A DNA stretch of 64,000 bases from Gemmobacter denitrificans (GTDB taxonomy: Bacteria; Pseudomonadota; Alphaproteobacteria; Rhodobacterales; Rhodobacteraceae): NCBI RefSeq assembly GCF_036964905.1, contig NZ_JBALHR010000015.1, forward strand, positions 20,281 to 84,280. Direction: 5' to 3'. Below, piece after piece: positions 29,521-37,712 of the stretch. Under the pieces are notes generated by a model. It made no database searches, was not told the DNA's origin, and worked only from the letters and a program-made list of their open reading frames with translations. The position numbers and the translations under genes were made by a program. Each line of letters opens with the position of its first letter. Within the stretch, counting starts at the first letter, position 1.

Positions 29521-30113
29521 GCACAGACCCTCAGCCAGTCGCAGATCCGGGCCTCGGGGTCAGGGTGCAGCGTGATGTCAGTCACCGCCGCAACGATATC
29601 GGCCCCGGCATGAAACGCCCCTTCAGCGCGGGCGACCGTCATGCCGCCAATGGCGCACAGCGGAATGTCCCCCACCCGCCGTTTCCAGTCTCCGACACGA
29701 TCCAGCCCTTGCTCGTGCCATTTCATCTGCTTCAGGATCGTCGGATAGACGGGGCCAAGCGCGATATAGTCGGGCGACAGGGCCAGCGCGCGATCAAGCT
29801 CCGCATGGTCATGGGTGGACAGGCCCAGTTTCAGGCCTGCGCGACGAATGGCCGGCAGATCGGCGGTGTCCAGATCCTCCTGCCCCAGATGCAGCCAATC
29901 TGCGCCTTCCTCGATCGCCAACTGCCAATGATCATTGATCACAAGCGCCGCGCCATGCGCCTGCGCCAGTGCCAGCCCATTGCGGATATCCGCGCGCAAG
30001 GCTTCTGCCGGGCGATCCTTGATGCGCAATTGCACCAGCTTCACGCCAAGCGGCAGCGCGCGTTCCAGCCACGCGACGGACTCGAAGATGGGGTAGAAGC
30101 GGGGAAGCGTCAC
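29517..30113 (-). CDS. thiE: Thiamine-phosphate synthase ThiE
   Basis: The 198-residue TIM barrel couples HMP-PP with thiazole phosphate. Typical segments are VKLVQLRIKDRP (pyrophosphate-side arginine and lysine), NDHWQLAIEEGADWLHLGQEDL, GLSTHDHAEL and YIALGPVYPT. The start is a GTG at 30113 that overlaps the thiG stop (GTGA). The longer in-frame reading runs antisense-like into thiG and lacks homology before this point. Confidence 0.9.
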   Translation of the reverse strand: MTLPRFYPIFESVAWLERALPLGVKLVQLRIKDRPAEALRADIRNGLALAQAHGAALVINDHWQLAIEEGADWLHLGQEDLDTADLPAIRRAGLKLGLSTHDHAELDRALALSPDYIALGPVYPTILKQMKWHEQGLDRVGDWKRRVGDIPLCAIGGMTVARAEGAFHAGADIVAAVTDITLHPDPEARICDWLRVCA

Positions 30114-30871
30114 AGCCAGGCCTTTCCGGGAACAGGGGTAGAAGGTACGGCCATCTCGCGCGGTGTCATCGGGTCTGCCTGCCGCGCCAATGCGCCCGCC
30201 CGGACCGCAAGGGCAAACCCCCGCGCCATCGCCACCGGATCGCCAGCCTGCGCGACTGCCGTATTCAGCAGAACGGCGTCGAAACCCATTTCCAGCGCAT
30301 CTGCGGCATGGCTTGGCAAGCCAAGCCCCGCATCGACAACCATAGGCACATGCGGAAACGCCGCGCGCAGGGTTTTCAGCCCGTAGCGGTTGTTCAGCCC
30401 CAGCCCCGATCCGATGGGCGCACCCCATGGCATCAGCACCTTGGCCCCGGCCTCCAGCAGACGCGCGGCCAGAACCTGATCTTCGGTCGTATAGGGAAAG
30501 ACCTCGAACCCGTCGGCGGCCAGCGCCTCGGTGGCATCCAGCAGCCCGAACGGGTCCGGTTGCAACGTGTCGGCATGGCCGATCACTTCAAGCTTGATCC
30601 AGTTCGTCTCGAACAGTTCGCGGGCCATCTGCGCCGTGGTAATGGCCTCGCGCGCGCTGTAGCACCCCGCCGTATTGGGCAGGACATGCACCCCAAGCCC
30701 GCGGATGATCTCCCAGAAGGCCTGTCCCTGCCCGCCCTCGCGGCGCAGCGAAACCGTCGCCACCGATGCGCCCGACTGGCGAAAGGCGGCCTCCATCACA
30801 GCCGGAGAGGGATATTGTGCCGTCCCCAGCATCAGCGGAAGATCAAGATTGACCCCATAGAAATCGCGCAT
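30110..30871 (-). CDS. thiG: Thiazole synthase ThiG
   Basis: The 253-residue protein carries LPNTAGCYSAREAITTAQMARE and the Schiff-base lysine in NWIKLEVIG. LMPWGAPIGSGLG and VVDAGLGLPSHAA are also standard ThiG features. It forms the thiazole ring from deoxyxylulose phosphate, dehydroglycine and ThiS thiocarboxylate. It lies directly after thiS and overlaps thiE. Confidence 0.95.
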   Translation of the reverse strand: MRDFYGVNLDLPLMLGTAQYPSPAVMEAAFRQSGASVATVSLRREGGQGQAFWEIIRGLGVHVLPNTAGCYSAREAITTAQMARELFETNWIKLEVIGHADTLQPDPFGLLDATEALAADGFEVFPYTTEDQVLAARLLEAGAKVLMPWGAPIGSGLGLNNRYGLKTLRAAFPHVPMVVDAGLGLPSHAADALEMGFDAVLLNTAVAQAGDPVAMARGFALAVRAGALARQADPMTPREMAVPSTPVPGKAWL

Positions 30872-30875
30872 CTTT

Positions 30876-31073
30876 CTACCCCCCCTGCATCGGGGCCAGC
30901 ACTTCCAGCCGGTCGCCGTCTTTCAGGATCAGACCTGCCCGCATGGTCTTTGGCACGAACTCACCGTTCACTGCGGTGGCCACGCGCGCCGCGCCCCAGC
31001 CCAGTTCCGCCAGCGCCTCGGCCAACGTCTGCCCCACCACGGCGCGACCCTCGCCATTCACCTCAATCTTCAT
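30876..31073 (-). CDS. thiS: Sulfur carrier protein ThiS
   Basis: This is a 65-residue ubiquitin-like protein ending in the required Gly-Gly (LAPMQGG). The N-terminal MKIEVNGE and the segment ALAELGWGAARVATAVNGEFVP match ThiS. Its ATG overlaps the end of thiO by 11 bases and thiG starts 4 bases after it. ThiF would adenylate the C-terminus for sulfur loading. Confidence 0.95.
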   Translation of the reverse strand: MKIEVNGEGRAVVGQTLAEALAELGWGAARVATAVNGEFVPKTMRAGLILKDGDRLEVLAPMQGG

Positions 31074-32028
31074 GCACCAGATCCCCCTTTATGCCCCTGG
31101 TCAGATACGCGACCGCCTGCGCCGCCAATGCGGGCGCGATCAGATAGCCATGGCGGAACAACCCGTTCAGATGCAGCACGCGCCCCCGCACCGTCACCCG
31201 CGGGACATTGTCGGGATAGGCCGGGCGCAGGTCCGCCCCGGTTTCCAGCAGTTCCGCCTCGGCAAAACGCGGGTCGAGCGCATAGGCCGCGCTCAGCAAT
31301 TCCAGCACCGAACGGGCAGAAATCCCGCGCCGCTGGCTGCTTTCAAGCTGCGTGGCCCCCAGCATGAACAGCCCACCCGCGCGCGGCACCACATAAAGCG
31401 GGTGGCGCGGATGCAGCAGCCGGACCGGGCGCGAAAGCATGATGTCCGACGTGCGCAAGATCACCATTTCGCCGCGCACAGCGCGCAAGCCCGGCAGGGC
31501 CGCCGCCATGCCCCGCGCGTCGATCACCCACCCTTCCAGCGCATCCGGGGTAACCTCAGCCCGCTCGATCTCCACCCCGCGCTCTGCCAGCACCCTGACC
31601 AGATCAGACAGCGCGCGGCGCGGGTCGAGATGGGCCTCGCCTGCAAAGAACAGCGCGCCCTTGTGGGGGGCAAGGTCCGGCTCCAGGGCCGCCAGATCAT
31701 CGACACGGCAATGGCCCGACGTGCGACGTGCAAACCGCGCCAATTCGCCCTGATCCCGCTGCAGCGCCACCACCAGCGATCCGCGATGAACCACCTCTGT
31801 CACCTCTGACCAGAACGCCGCAGCGGCCTGACCATGGGCCACGATGGCAGGTTCGGCCACGGCCCCTTCGCAAAAGGGCGCAAGCATGCCCCCTGCCCAC
31901 CATGAACAGCCATGCGGCCCCGGCGGGCCCTTGCGGTCGATCAGGCGTATGGTCAGGCCCGCCTTGACCAGCGCATGGGCCGCGCACAGCCCCGCCACCC
32001 CTGCCCCGATGATCGTGACGTCACGCAT
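31063..32028 (-). CDS. thiO: Glycine oxidase ThiO
   Basis: The 321-residue FAD-dependent oxidase of the DAO family starts with the dinucleotide fold VTIIGAGVAGLCAAHAL and has WWAGGMLAPFCEGA near residue 45, typical of ThiO. It makes dehydroglycine for ThiG aerobically. Start ATG 32028 is preferred because the Rossmann motif begins at residue 3; it overlaps the thiD end by 8 bases. Presence of thiO rather than thiH fits an aerobic organism. Confidence 0.9.
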   Translation of the reverse strand: MRDVTIIGAGVAGLCAAHALVKAGLTIRLIDRKGPPGPHGCSWWAGGMLAPFCEGAVAEPAIVAHGQAAAAFWSEVTEVVHRGSLVVALQRDQGELARFARRTSGHCRVDDLAALEPDLAPHKGALFFAGEAHLDPRRALSDLVRVLAERGVEIERAEVTPDALEGWVIDARGMAAALPGLRAVRGEMVILRTSDIMLSRPVRLLHPRHPLYVVPRAGGLFMLGATQLESSQRRGISARSVLELLSAAYALDPRFAEAELLETGADLRPAYPDNVPRVTVRGRVLHLNGLFRHGYLIAPALAAQAVAYLTRGIKGDLVHED

Positions 32029-32821
32029 GGGCCCAGACCGCGTGGAAATGATGCACCGGCCCATGACCAGACCCGACGCCCAGCCCGTCCGCCGCCGCGA
32101 TGGCGCCCTGCAGATAGCCATGCGCGCGGGCCACAGCCCGGGATAGCGACATCCCCTGCGCCATCCCGGCCGCAATGGCTGCAGAAAGCGTGCAGCCTGT
32201 TCCATGTGTGTTGCGCGTGGCACGACGCGGCGCAGTCAGCCGGGTGATGCCATCGGGGGTGATCAGCAGGTCAACACAATGCGCACCCTCGGCATGACCG
32301 CCCTTCATCAACACCGCTTGTGGCCCGAGGGCACGCAAGGCATGGCCCTGGCGGATCATTTCGGCTTCATCCTGCGCGGGCGCGCAATCCAGCAGAACGG
32401 CCGCTTCGGGCAGGTTTGGCGTCAGAACCGTGGCGATCGGCAAAAGCTGGTGGCGCAAACCCGCAACGGCGTCTTGCGGCAACAGCCTGTCGCCGGATTT
32501 TGCCACCATGACCGGATCCAGAATGATGGGGCGCGCGCAGCCGCAAAGCCCCCGCGCGACTGCGGCAATCGCCTCTGCCCCACCCAGCATGCCCAGCTTG
32601 ACGGCGCGCACATCCAGATCATCAAACACCGCCGCCATCTGTGCGGCGATCATCGCAGGGCTGGCAGGTTCGACCCGGGTGACAGCCCGCGTGTTCTGTG
32701 CGGTCAAGGCCGTGATGACACTCGCGCCGTAAACACCAAGCGCCGAAAAGGTTTTCAGATCCGCCTGAACACCCGCGCCCCCGCCCGAGTCAGAGCCCGC
32801 TATCGTCAAAGCTATCGGCAC
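32021..32821 (-). CDS. thiD: Hydroxymethylpyrimidine/phosphomethylpyrimidine kinase ThiD
   Basis: The 266-residue ribokinase-like enzyme has ALTIAGSDSGGGAGVQADLKTF at its N-terminus and NTHGTGCTLSAAIAAG near the C-terminus with the catalytic aspartate region. It phosphorylates HMP twice. I choose the GTG at 32821: a GAGGAG ribosome-binding site sits 9 bases before it and the ThiD homology starts at once. An in-frame ATG at 32941 lies inside the TPP riboswitch and is rejected. It is the first gene of the operon. Confidence 0.92.
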   Translation of the reverse strand: MPIALTIAGSDSGGGAGVQADLKTFSALGVYGASVITALTAQNTRAVTRVEPASPAMIAAQMAAVFDDLDVRAVKLGMLGGAEAIAAVARGLCGCARPIILDPVMVAKSGDRLLPQDAVAGLRHQLLPIATVLTPNLPEAAVLLDCAPAQDEAEMIRQGHALRALGPQAVLMKGGHAEGAHCVDLLITPDGITRLTAPRRATRNTHGTGCTLSAAIAAGMAQGMSLSRAVARAHGYLQGAIAAADGLGVGSGHGPVHHFHAVWAHA

Positions 32822-32889
32822 CAATGTCCGCTCCTCGCTGAATATCGGCGCAAGAATACGGACGTAACGCACGGCATTGATCGTGCTCA

Positions 32890-32970
32890 CCGTTCCCTCC
32901 GCCGGTATGATCCGGATCAGGTTCGATGGGTTGGCTTTCACCTCTCAGCCCCGCAAAGGGCACCCCAACG
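32890..32970 (-). promoter_or_regulatory. TPP riboswitch (THI element)
   Basis: Read on the minus strand, this stretch contains the conserved THI-box parts in order: GGGGTGCCC, GGGGCTGAGAGG, AACCCATCGAACCTGATC and CCGGATCATACCGGCGGAGGGAAC. These form the two arms of the TPP aptamer. It ends about 70 bases before the thiD GTG, so it should repress the whole thiD-to-thiX operon when TPP is high, probably at translation of thiD. Confidence 0.95.
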
Positions 32971-33091
32971 GTTGTGCAGATGAGATATTCTCAATCCAGA
33001 ACCCTGACAAGAGCGCCTGTGCAGGAATTGATCCGCCAAGTCCCTTGATGTTTCGGTGCCACCTGGTCATACTTCCGGCGTGGAGGATGCC

Positions 33092-33340
33092 ATGACCATC
33101 AAAAGTTCCATCTCGCTTCGTGATGACCAGCATGCCTTCGCCAAAGCTCTGGTGGAAGGCGGTCGGTTCCCATCTGTCAGTGCAGTCGTGCAGCAGGGGC
33201 TTGACCTTCTGCGGCAGCAGGATGCCGATGCGCAGGCCGACCGGGCCGCCTTGCGCACCCTGCTTGCTGAACGTGCGACCGGTGATTTCGTGACCGGGGA
33301 TGACCTGCGCGCGCGCATCGCCGCCCGCCGCGCCGAATGA
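33092..33340 (+). CDS. parD: ParD-type antitoxin
   Basis: The 82-residue protein begins TIKSSISLRDDQHAFAKALV, a ribbon-helix-helix DNA-binding start, followed by a charged C-terminal arm that would wrap the toxin. The ATG at 33092 has a GGAGG site 5 bases upstream, which decides the start over an earlier in-frame ATG. Its stop overlaps the parE start (ATGA). The pair lies directly upstream of repABC, a common location for plasmid stability modules. Confidence 0.9.
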   Translation: MTIKSSISLRDDQHAFAKALVEGGRFPSVSAVVQQGLDLLRQQDADAQADRAALRTLLAERATGDFVTGDDLRARIAARRAE

Positions 33341-33702
33341 GCGACACAGACTGGACAGTCGTCTTTGCGGCGGCGGCGGCAGATGATCTTGCCCTGATCG
33401 AAGACCACCTGGTCCGCGCCTATCGCACCTTCGGCGAAAGCATGCCCGAAGCACGCCACCGCGCCGGGGTTCGGATTGAAGCGATCATCACAACCGCCGA
33501 ACGTCTGCGCATTGCCCCCTATCGGGGCAGCGATCAAAGCGACCTTTTGCCGGGGCTGCGAAATCTTGCACTCGACAACGCCGTCTACTGGTTCGTTCCC
33601 GACCCTGATAACCGGCAGATCCGTGTGCTGGCTGTCTTCTTCGGCGCGCAAGACCACCAGCGTCACATGCTGGTCCGGCTGCTGCAGAAGGGCCGGGGGT
33701 GA
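33337..33702 (+). CDS. parE: ParE-type toxin
   Basis: This 121-residue RelE/ParE superfamily protein has the N-terminal VVFAAAAADDLALIEDHL, the middle LRIAPYRGSDQSDLLPGLRNL and the C-terminal strand IRVLAVFFGAQDHQ. ParE toxins are known to poison DNA gyrase. It is coupled to the antitoxin by an ATGA overlap. Confidence 0.88.
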   Translation: MSDTDWTVVFAAAAADDLALIEDHLVRAYRTFGESMPEARHRAGVRIEAIITTAERLRIAPYRGSDQSDLLPGLRNLALDNAVYWFVPDPDNRQIRVLAVFFGAQDHQRHMLVRLLQKGRG

Positions 33703-33844
33703 AAGGCCAGCCGATCTTGATAGGCCCGCAGGATTCGGATGATCCCGGCACCCTGCCCTGCGATCTATCACCGGATGAACGCCACCGCGCAGTGATCCAG
33801 CGGCAGTGGGCCAGACCCAACTTGACGCCATATCTAGAAATCAC

Positions 33845-33909
33845 TTGCACGAATCTGACATTTCGCCCAATAGTCACGGAAAAGCGTGATCAAACGTAAT
33901 TTTCCGTGA
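33845..33909 (+). promoter_or_regulatory. Putative repABC promoter and operator
   Basis: The 270-base gap before repA holds a 10-base inverted repeat, TCACGGAAAA (33874-33883) and TTTTCCGTGA (33900-33909), with a 16-base spacer containing TGATCA. Just upstream is TTGCAC (33845-33850), followed 18 bases later by AATAGT (33869-33874), a possible -35/-10 pair. RepA with RepB represses its own operon in this plasmid family, so an operator here is expected. I see no gene in 33703-33972. Confidence 0.5.
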
Positions 33910-33972
33910 ACACGATGCAGCGCCGAAAGCGATGCGGAAGGCACGCGAAACAAAGAGCAGAAGAGCAAGACC

Positions 33973-35145
33973 ATGCCGCACGAGGAACTCAACTCGGTGA
34001 TCCGCCAGCATTCTGAACTGCTGGCCGCGCAATTGCACGCGCAACGTGAAAGCATGTTCCCGCCGGATGCGTCCAAGACCCTGCGCAAATTCACCTCGGG
34101 CGAGGCCGCCGCGCTGCTGGGGGTGAATGACAGCTATCTGCGCAAGCTGAACCTGGAAGGCAAAGGCCCCTCGCCCGAGGTGACGCCGGGCAATCGCCGC
34201 CTCTATTCCGCCGAAGATATCCGTGACTTGCGGATTTTGCTGGAGAAAACCGCGCGCAAGCCGGGTGACTACCTTCCGGGCCGGCGCGAGGGCGATCATC
34301 TTCAGGTGATCGGCGTGATGAACTTCAAGGGCGGTTCGGGCAAGACCACCTCTGCCGCGCATCTGGCGCAGCGGCTGGCGCTGACCGGCTATCGCGTGCT
34401 GGCGATCGACCTCGACCCGCAGGCCTCGATGACCGCGCTGCATGGCGTGCAGCCGGAATTCGACCTGATCGATGGCGGCACGCTCTATGATGCGATCCGC
34501 TACGATTCGCCGGTGCCGATCCGCGAGGTCATCCGAAAGACCTATATCCCCGATCTCCACCTGATCCCCGGCAATCTTGAACTTATGGAATTCGAACATG
34601 AGACGCCGCGCGCCCTGTCGCAGGGCAATGCCGGGCTGTTCTTCTTCCGGGTGCGCGATGCCTTGCAGCAGGTCGATGCCGATTACGACGTGGTGGTGAT
34701 CGATTGCCCGCCGCAGCTGGGCTTTCTCACCATGTCGGCGCTTTCGGCGGCAACTGGCGTGCTGGTCACCATCCACCCCGAGATGCTTGACGTGATGTCG
34801 ATGTCGCAATTCCTGCGCATGACCGCCGATCTGATGGATGTGATCGCCGAAAGCGGTGCCGACATGTCGCATGACTGGATGCGCTATTTGCTGACGCGCT
34901 ATGAACCGACCGATGCACCGCAAAACCGGATCGTAGCCTTTCTGCGCACCATGTATGGCGACCGGGTACTGAATGCGCCGATGCTGAAATCCACCGCGAT
35001 CTCTGATGCGGGTCTGACCAAGCAGACGCTCTACGAAGTCGAACGCAGCGCCTTCACCCGTTCCACCTATGACCGCGCGCTGGAAAGCGTGAATGCGGTG
35101 AATGACGAGATTGCGCAGCTCATTCAGAAAACCTGGGGCCGGTAA
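33973..35145 (+). CDS. repA: Plasmid partitioning ATPase RepA (ParA family)
   Basis: The 390-residue protein has an N-terminal winged-helix part (TSGEAAALLGVNDSYLRKL, residues about 38-56) and then a ParA ATPase with deviant Walker A NFKGGSGKTT, IDLDPQAS, and VVVIDCPPQLG. This layout is that of RepA in repABC replicons, where it partitions the plasmid and represses the operon. The start ATG is preceded by GAGCAAGACC, a weak ribosome-binding site. repB follows after 11 bases. Confidence 0.95.
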   Translation: MPHEELNSVIRQHSELLAAQLHAQRESMFPPDASKTLRKFTSGEAAALLGVNDSYLRKLNLEGKGPSPEVTPGNRRLYSAEDIRDLRILLEKTARKPGDYLPGRREGDHLQVIGVMNFKGGSGKTTSAAHLAQRLALTGYRVLAIDLDPQASMTALHGVQPEFDLIDGGTLYDAIRYDSPVPIREVIRKTYIPDLHLIPGNLELMEFEHETPRALSQGNAGLFFFRVRDALQQVDADYDVVVIDCPPQLGFLTMSALSAATGVLVTIHPEMLDVMSMSQFLRMTADLMDVIAESGADMSHDWMRYLLTRYEPTDAPQNRIVAFLRTMYGDRVLNAPMLKSTAISDAGLTKQTLYEVERSAFTRSTYDRALESVNAVNDEIAQLIQKTWGR

Positions 35146-35156
35146 GGGAGGCGGGG

Positions 35157-36134
35157 ATGTCTGACAGCAAGAAGAAACGCCTGTCGATGCTGGATGGGCT
35201 GGCGGCCGTGGGGGCCGCGCCTGCGGCCAGCATGATGTCCACCAACCGGGCCCTGCGCTCGGCCCGCGATGCGGTGGATGCCCATCATGTCTGGGAGCTG
35301 GACCCCGAGACGATCACCGATCCGCGCCCGGCCGACCGGCTGGACCCGCGCGATATGGCTGATCTGCGCGCCTCCATCGAGGCGAATGGCCAGACCGTGC
35401 CGATTCTGGTGCGGCGCGACCCGGCAGATGCCGGGCGTTACCTGCTGGTCTATGGCCGTCGCCGGCTGGAGGCGATCCGCGCTTCCGACAAGGTGTCGAA
35501 GGTGCGGGCGCTGATTGCGCAGATGGATGACAGCGCCGCGCTGCGGGCGCAGATCACCGAAAATACGGCCCGGCGCGATCTGTCCTATATCGAACGCGCC
35601 CTGTTTGCCGAACAGCTGATGCAGGGCGAGTTTGGCACGCAGGCCCAGATTGCCGAAGTGCTGAACACCACGAAATCCGCCATCTCCATGGCCCTGTCAG
35701 TGGCGCGGGCCGTGGGGCCTGATCTGGCGCAGGCCATTGGCCCGGCGCCGGGCATCGGGCGGCCCCGCTGGGAGGCGCTTGCCCGCGCCCTGGAAGAGGG
35801 GGCGCATAATCACCAGGATCTCGCCTGGATCGCGATGCAGGCGCGCATGGGTTCGGATGCAACAGGTGAGGACGCGGGCTCCGAAGGGTTTGAGGCCGTG
35901 CTGGCGCATGTGACGCGCCGCCCGGCCACCGCGCCGAACGAACCCGCAGCGCCATCAGCCACAGAAAAGCAGCCGCTGACGCTGGAGGGCCGCGTGGTCG
36001 GCCATCTTCAGGCGGGGCCAAAAGGGCTGCGGCTGGATCTGAAACCGGATGCGGAGGGGTTTGCCGATTTCGTGGCAGCCGAGGCCCCTGCCCTTCTGGC
36101 CGAACTTCACGCGCGCTGGAAGCAGCGCGCGTAA
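35157..36134 (+). CDS. repB: Plasmid partitioning protein RepB (ParB family)
   Basis: The 325-residue protein has a ParB/Srx domain (residues about 60-130, with VYGRRRLEAIRAS and ENTARRDLSYIERALFAEQL) and a helix-turn-helix (AQIAEVLNTTKSAISMALSVA). A C-terminal dimerisation region follows. RepB binds parS and works with RepA. GGGAGGCGGGG precedes the ATG. The gap to repC holds the counter-transcribed RNA. Confidence 0.95.
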   Translation: MSDSKKKRLSMLDGLAAVGAAPAASMMSTNRALRSARDAVDAHHVWELDPETITDPRPADRLDPRDMADLRASIEANGQTVPILVRRDPADAGRYLLVYGRRRLEAIRASDKVSKVRALIAQMDDSAALRAQITENTARRDLSYIERALFAEQLMQGEFGTQAQIAEVLNTTKSAISMALSVARAVGPDLAQAIGPAPGIGRPRWEALARALEEGAHNHQDLAWIAMQARMGSDATGEDAGSEGFEAVLAHVTRRPATAPNEPAAPSATEKQPLTLEGRVVGHLQAGPKGLRLDLKPDAEGFADFVAAEAPALLAELHARWKQRA

Positions 36135-36177
36135 GGGCACGAGCAACAATAACAGGAACAGGAGGCACGACCCCGGT

Positions 36178-36231
36178 AAAAGAAAGGCCCCGCAAAGCTT
36201 TCGCCTTACGAGACCCCCTTTGATCTTAGCA
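36178..36231 (-). ncRNA. Counter-transcribed RNA of the repABC replicon
   Basis: On the minus strand between repB and repC there is a promoter-like pair, TTGCGG (36260-36265) and TACCTT (36237-36242), with a 17-base spacer. About 30 bases downstream is a stem AAGGC/GCCTT followed by TCTTTT (36178-36207), a likely terminator. This gives an RNA of roughly 55 bases, the size of ctRNAs that limit repC expression in this family. On the plus strand an ACTTC/GAAGT hairpin and a T6 run (36256-36294) just before repC fit the target attenuator. Confidence 0.6.
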
Positions 36232-36303
36232 CCTTCAAGGTAGCGGTCCCCGGCAACTTCCGCAAGTCCGAAGTGATTCGCGGGTGGGTTTTTTATTGCC
36301 GTC

Positions 36304-37491
36304 GTGAAATTGAACATGGGATACAGCCCAGTCACGCCGTTCCGGCGCGCGGTGGATGCTGCGCTTCTGGAACGTGACCGCCGTCAGGCGGCCAATTCCT
36401 TGCCGCCGCAAGGGATCAACAAATGGGAGGCTCTGCGCGAAATCGGCGTGGCCCGCGCCGCGCTTGGGCTTACTGACCGTGACATCGCGGTGCTGCAGGC
36501 CCTGATCAGCTTTCACCCCCAGACCATTCTGGCGGGCAACCGTGCCGACCTGGTGGTCCATGCCTCCAACGAGGCGATTTGCGCGCGTCTGAATGGCATG
36601 CCCTGTTCAACCATGCGGCGCCATCTGGCGGCGCTGGTGGCGGCCGGTGTGGTGGCGCGGCGCGACAGCCCGAATGGCAAGCGCTATGCCCGGCAAACGG
36701 CAGGCGGCAAAGTGGCCTTTGGCTTTGACCTGACGCCGCTTGTGCAGCGCCATGAAGAATTCTGCGCCATGGCCGAGGCCGTCCGGGCCAAGGCCGAGCG
36801 GTTCACCCGCCTGCGCGAAACCGTCAGCCTGATGCGACGTGATCTGGCCGGGCTGGCCCTATGGGGCGAGGAATGCCGCCCCGATCTGGGCCTCTGGCCC
36901 CGGCTGCAAGACCTTGCTGCCCTGACAGCCCGGGCGCTGCGGCGCAAGCTGGATATGGAAGACCTTGCCGCGCTTGAAGCTGCACTGGCCAAAGCCTTGA
37001 CCGAGGCCAGGGATATTCTGGAACCTGTTTCCGCAGAACTGAGCAGCAATCATGCCCAAAATGAGCAGCACCATCAGAATTCAGATACAGAACTAAAAGA
37101 ACTTGAAGATCGCAAGGAACACGCAGATGCGGCGGCGGCACCTGATCCCGACCGCCCTGCCCCACGCCTTCCGCTGGGCTTGGTGCTGTCGGCCTGTCCT
37201 GAAATCCAGACCTATGCAGAGACCCCCTTGCGTCACTGGCACCAACTTGTGCGCCTGGCGGAAACCGTGCGCCCCATGATGGGGATTTCCCCCGATGGTT
37301 GGAACGAAGCGCGCGAGGCCCTGGGGCCGGAAGAAGCCGCCGTCGTTCTGGCCGCAATCCTGCAAAGGTTCGACCAGTTGAAATCGCCGGGCGCTTATCT
37401 GCGCAGCCTTGTTCGCAAAGCCCTGGAAGGCGCGTTTTCTCCGGGTCCCATGGTGATGGCCCTGATGAAAGGCGACCGGCGGGCGGCGTGA
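36304..37491 (+). CDS. repC: Replication initiator RepC
   Basis: The 395-residue protein matches RepC: N-terminal VTPFRRAVDAALL, then a winged-helix core with VLQALISFHP, LVVHASNEAICARLNGMPCSTMRRHLAALVAAGVVARRDSPNGKRYA. A C-terminal domain follows after an acidic linker. In this family the replication origin lies within repC. The GTG at 36304 is used; an ATG at 36316 is an equally possible start, as neither has a clear ribosome-binding site. The order repA-repB-ctRNA-repC is complete. Confidence 0.93.
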   Translation: MKLNMGYSPVTPFRRAVDAALLERDRRQAANSLPPQGINKWEALREIGVARAALGLTDRDIAVLQALISFHPQTILAGNRADLVVHASNEAICARLNGMPCSTMRRHLAALVAAGVVARRDSPNGKRYARQTAGGKVAFGFDLTPLVQRHEEFCAMAEAVRAKAERFTRLRETVSLMRRDLAGLALWGEECRPDLGLWPRLQDLAALTARALRRKLDMEDLAALEAALAKALTEARDILEPVSAELSSNHAQNEQHHQNSDTELKELEDRKEHADAAAAPDPDRPAPRLPLGLVLSACPEIQTYAETPLRHWHQLVRLAETVRPMMGISPDGWNEAREALGPEEAAVVLAAILQRFDQLKSPGAYLRSLVRKALEGAFSPGPMVMALMKGDRRAA

Positions 37492-37521
37492 ACTTCGGGC
37501 GCGAACCTGTGCCAGACAGAG

Positions 37522-37545
37522 GAAAGTTCACAGCTGTGAACTTTC
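37522..37545. promoter_or_regulatory. parS centromere-like site
   Basis: Thirty bases after repC lies a perfect 24-base palindrome centred on GTTCACAGCTGTGAAC (37526-37541). The core fits the repABC parS consensus GTTNNNNGCNNNNAAC exactly and the symmetry extends four bases on each side. RepB is the expected binder. Confidence 0.88.
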
Positions 37546-37712
37546 TTTGGTCGACTGACGATACCTGCGGTGATCTGGACACAAGGTCACAAAAGGGCAG
37601 GGGCGCGAGAGCAACCTTGACCCGGCTGAAAAACTCGGGGCACACCTATGACCTGAAGGGCTGCCCATGCCTTTCAAGACAAGACCAGCGCCAACCCGAA
37701 GGCCACCGACCG

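Noticed and set aside
32821..32941. Longer thiD starting at the ATG at 32941
   Set aside because: That ATG lies inside the TPP riboswitch and the extra residues have no ThiD similarity; the GTG at 32821 has a good ribosome-binding site.
33699..33899. 66-residue frame starting in the parE stop (GTGA)
   Set aside because: No recognisable motif, no ribosome-binding site of its own and it runs into the repA operator region.
37299..37712. N-terminal extension of the FAD oxidoreductase back into repC
   Set aside because: It would cross repC and the parS site; the Tat-like signal begins at 37713.
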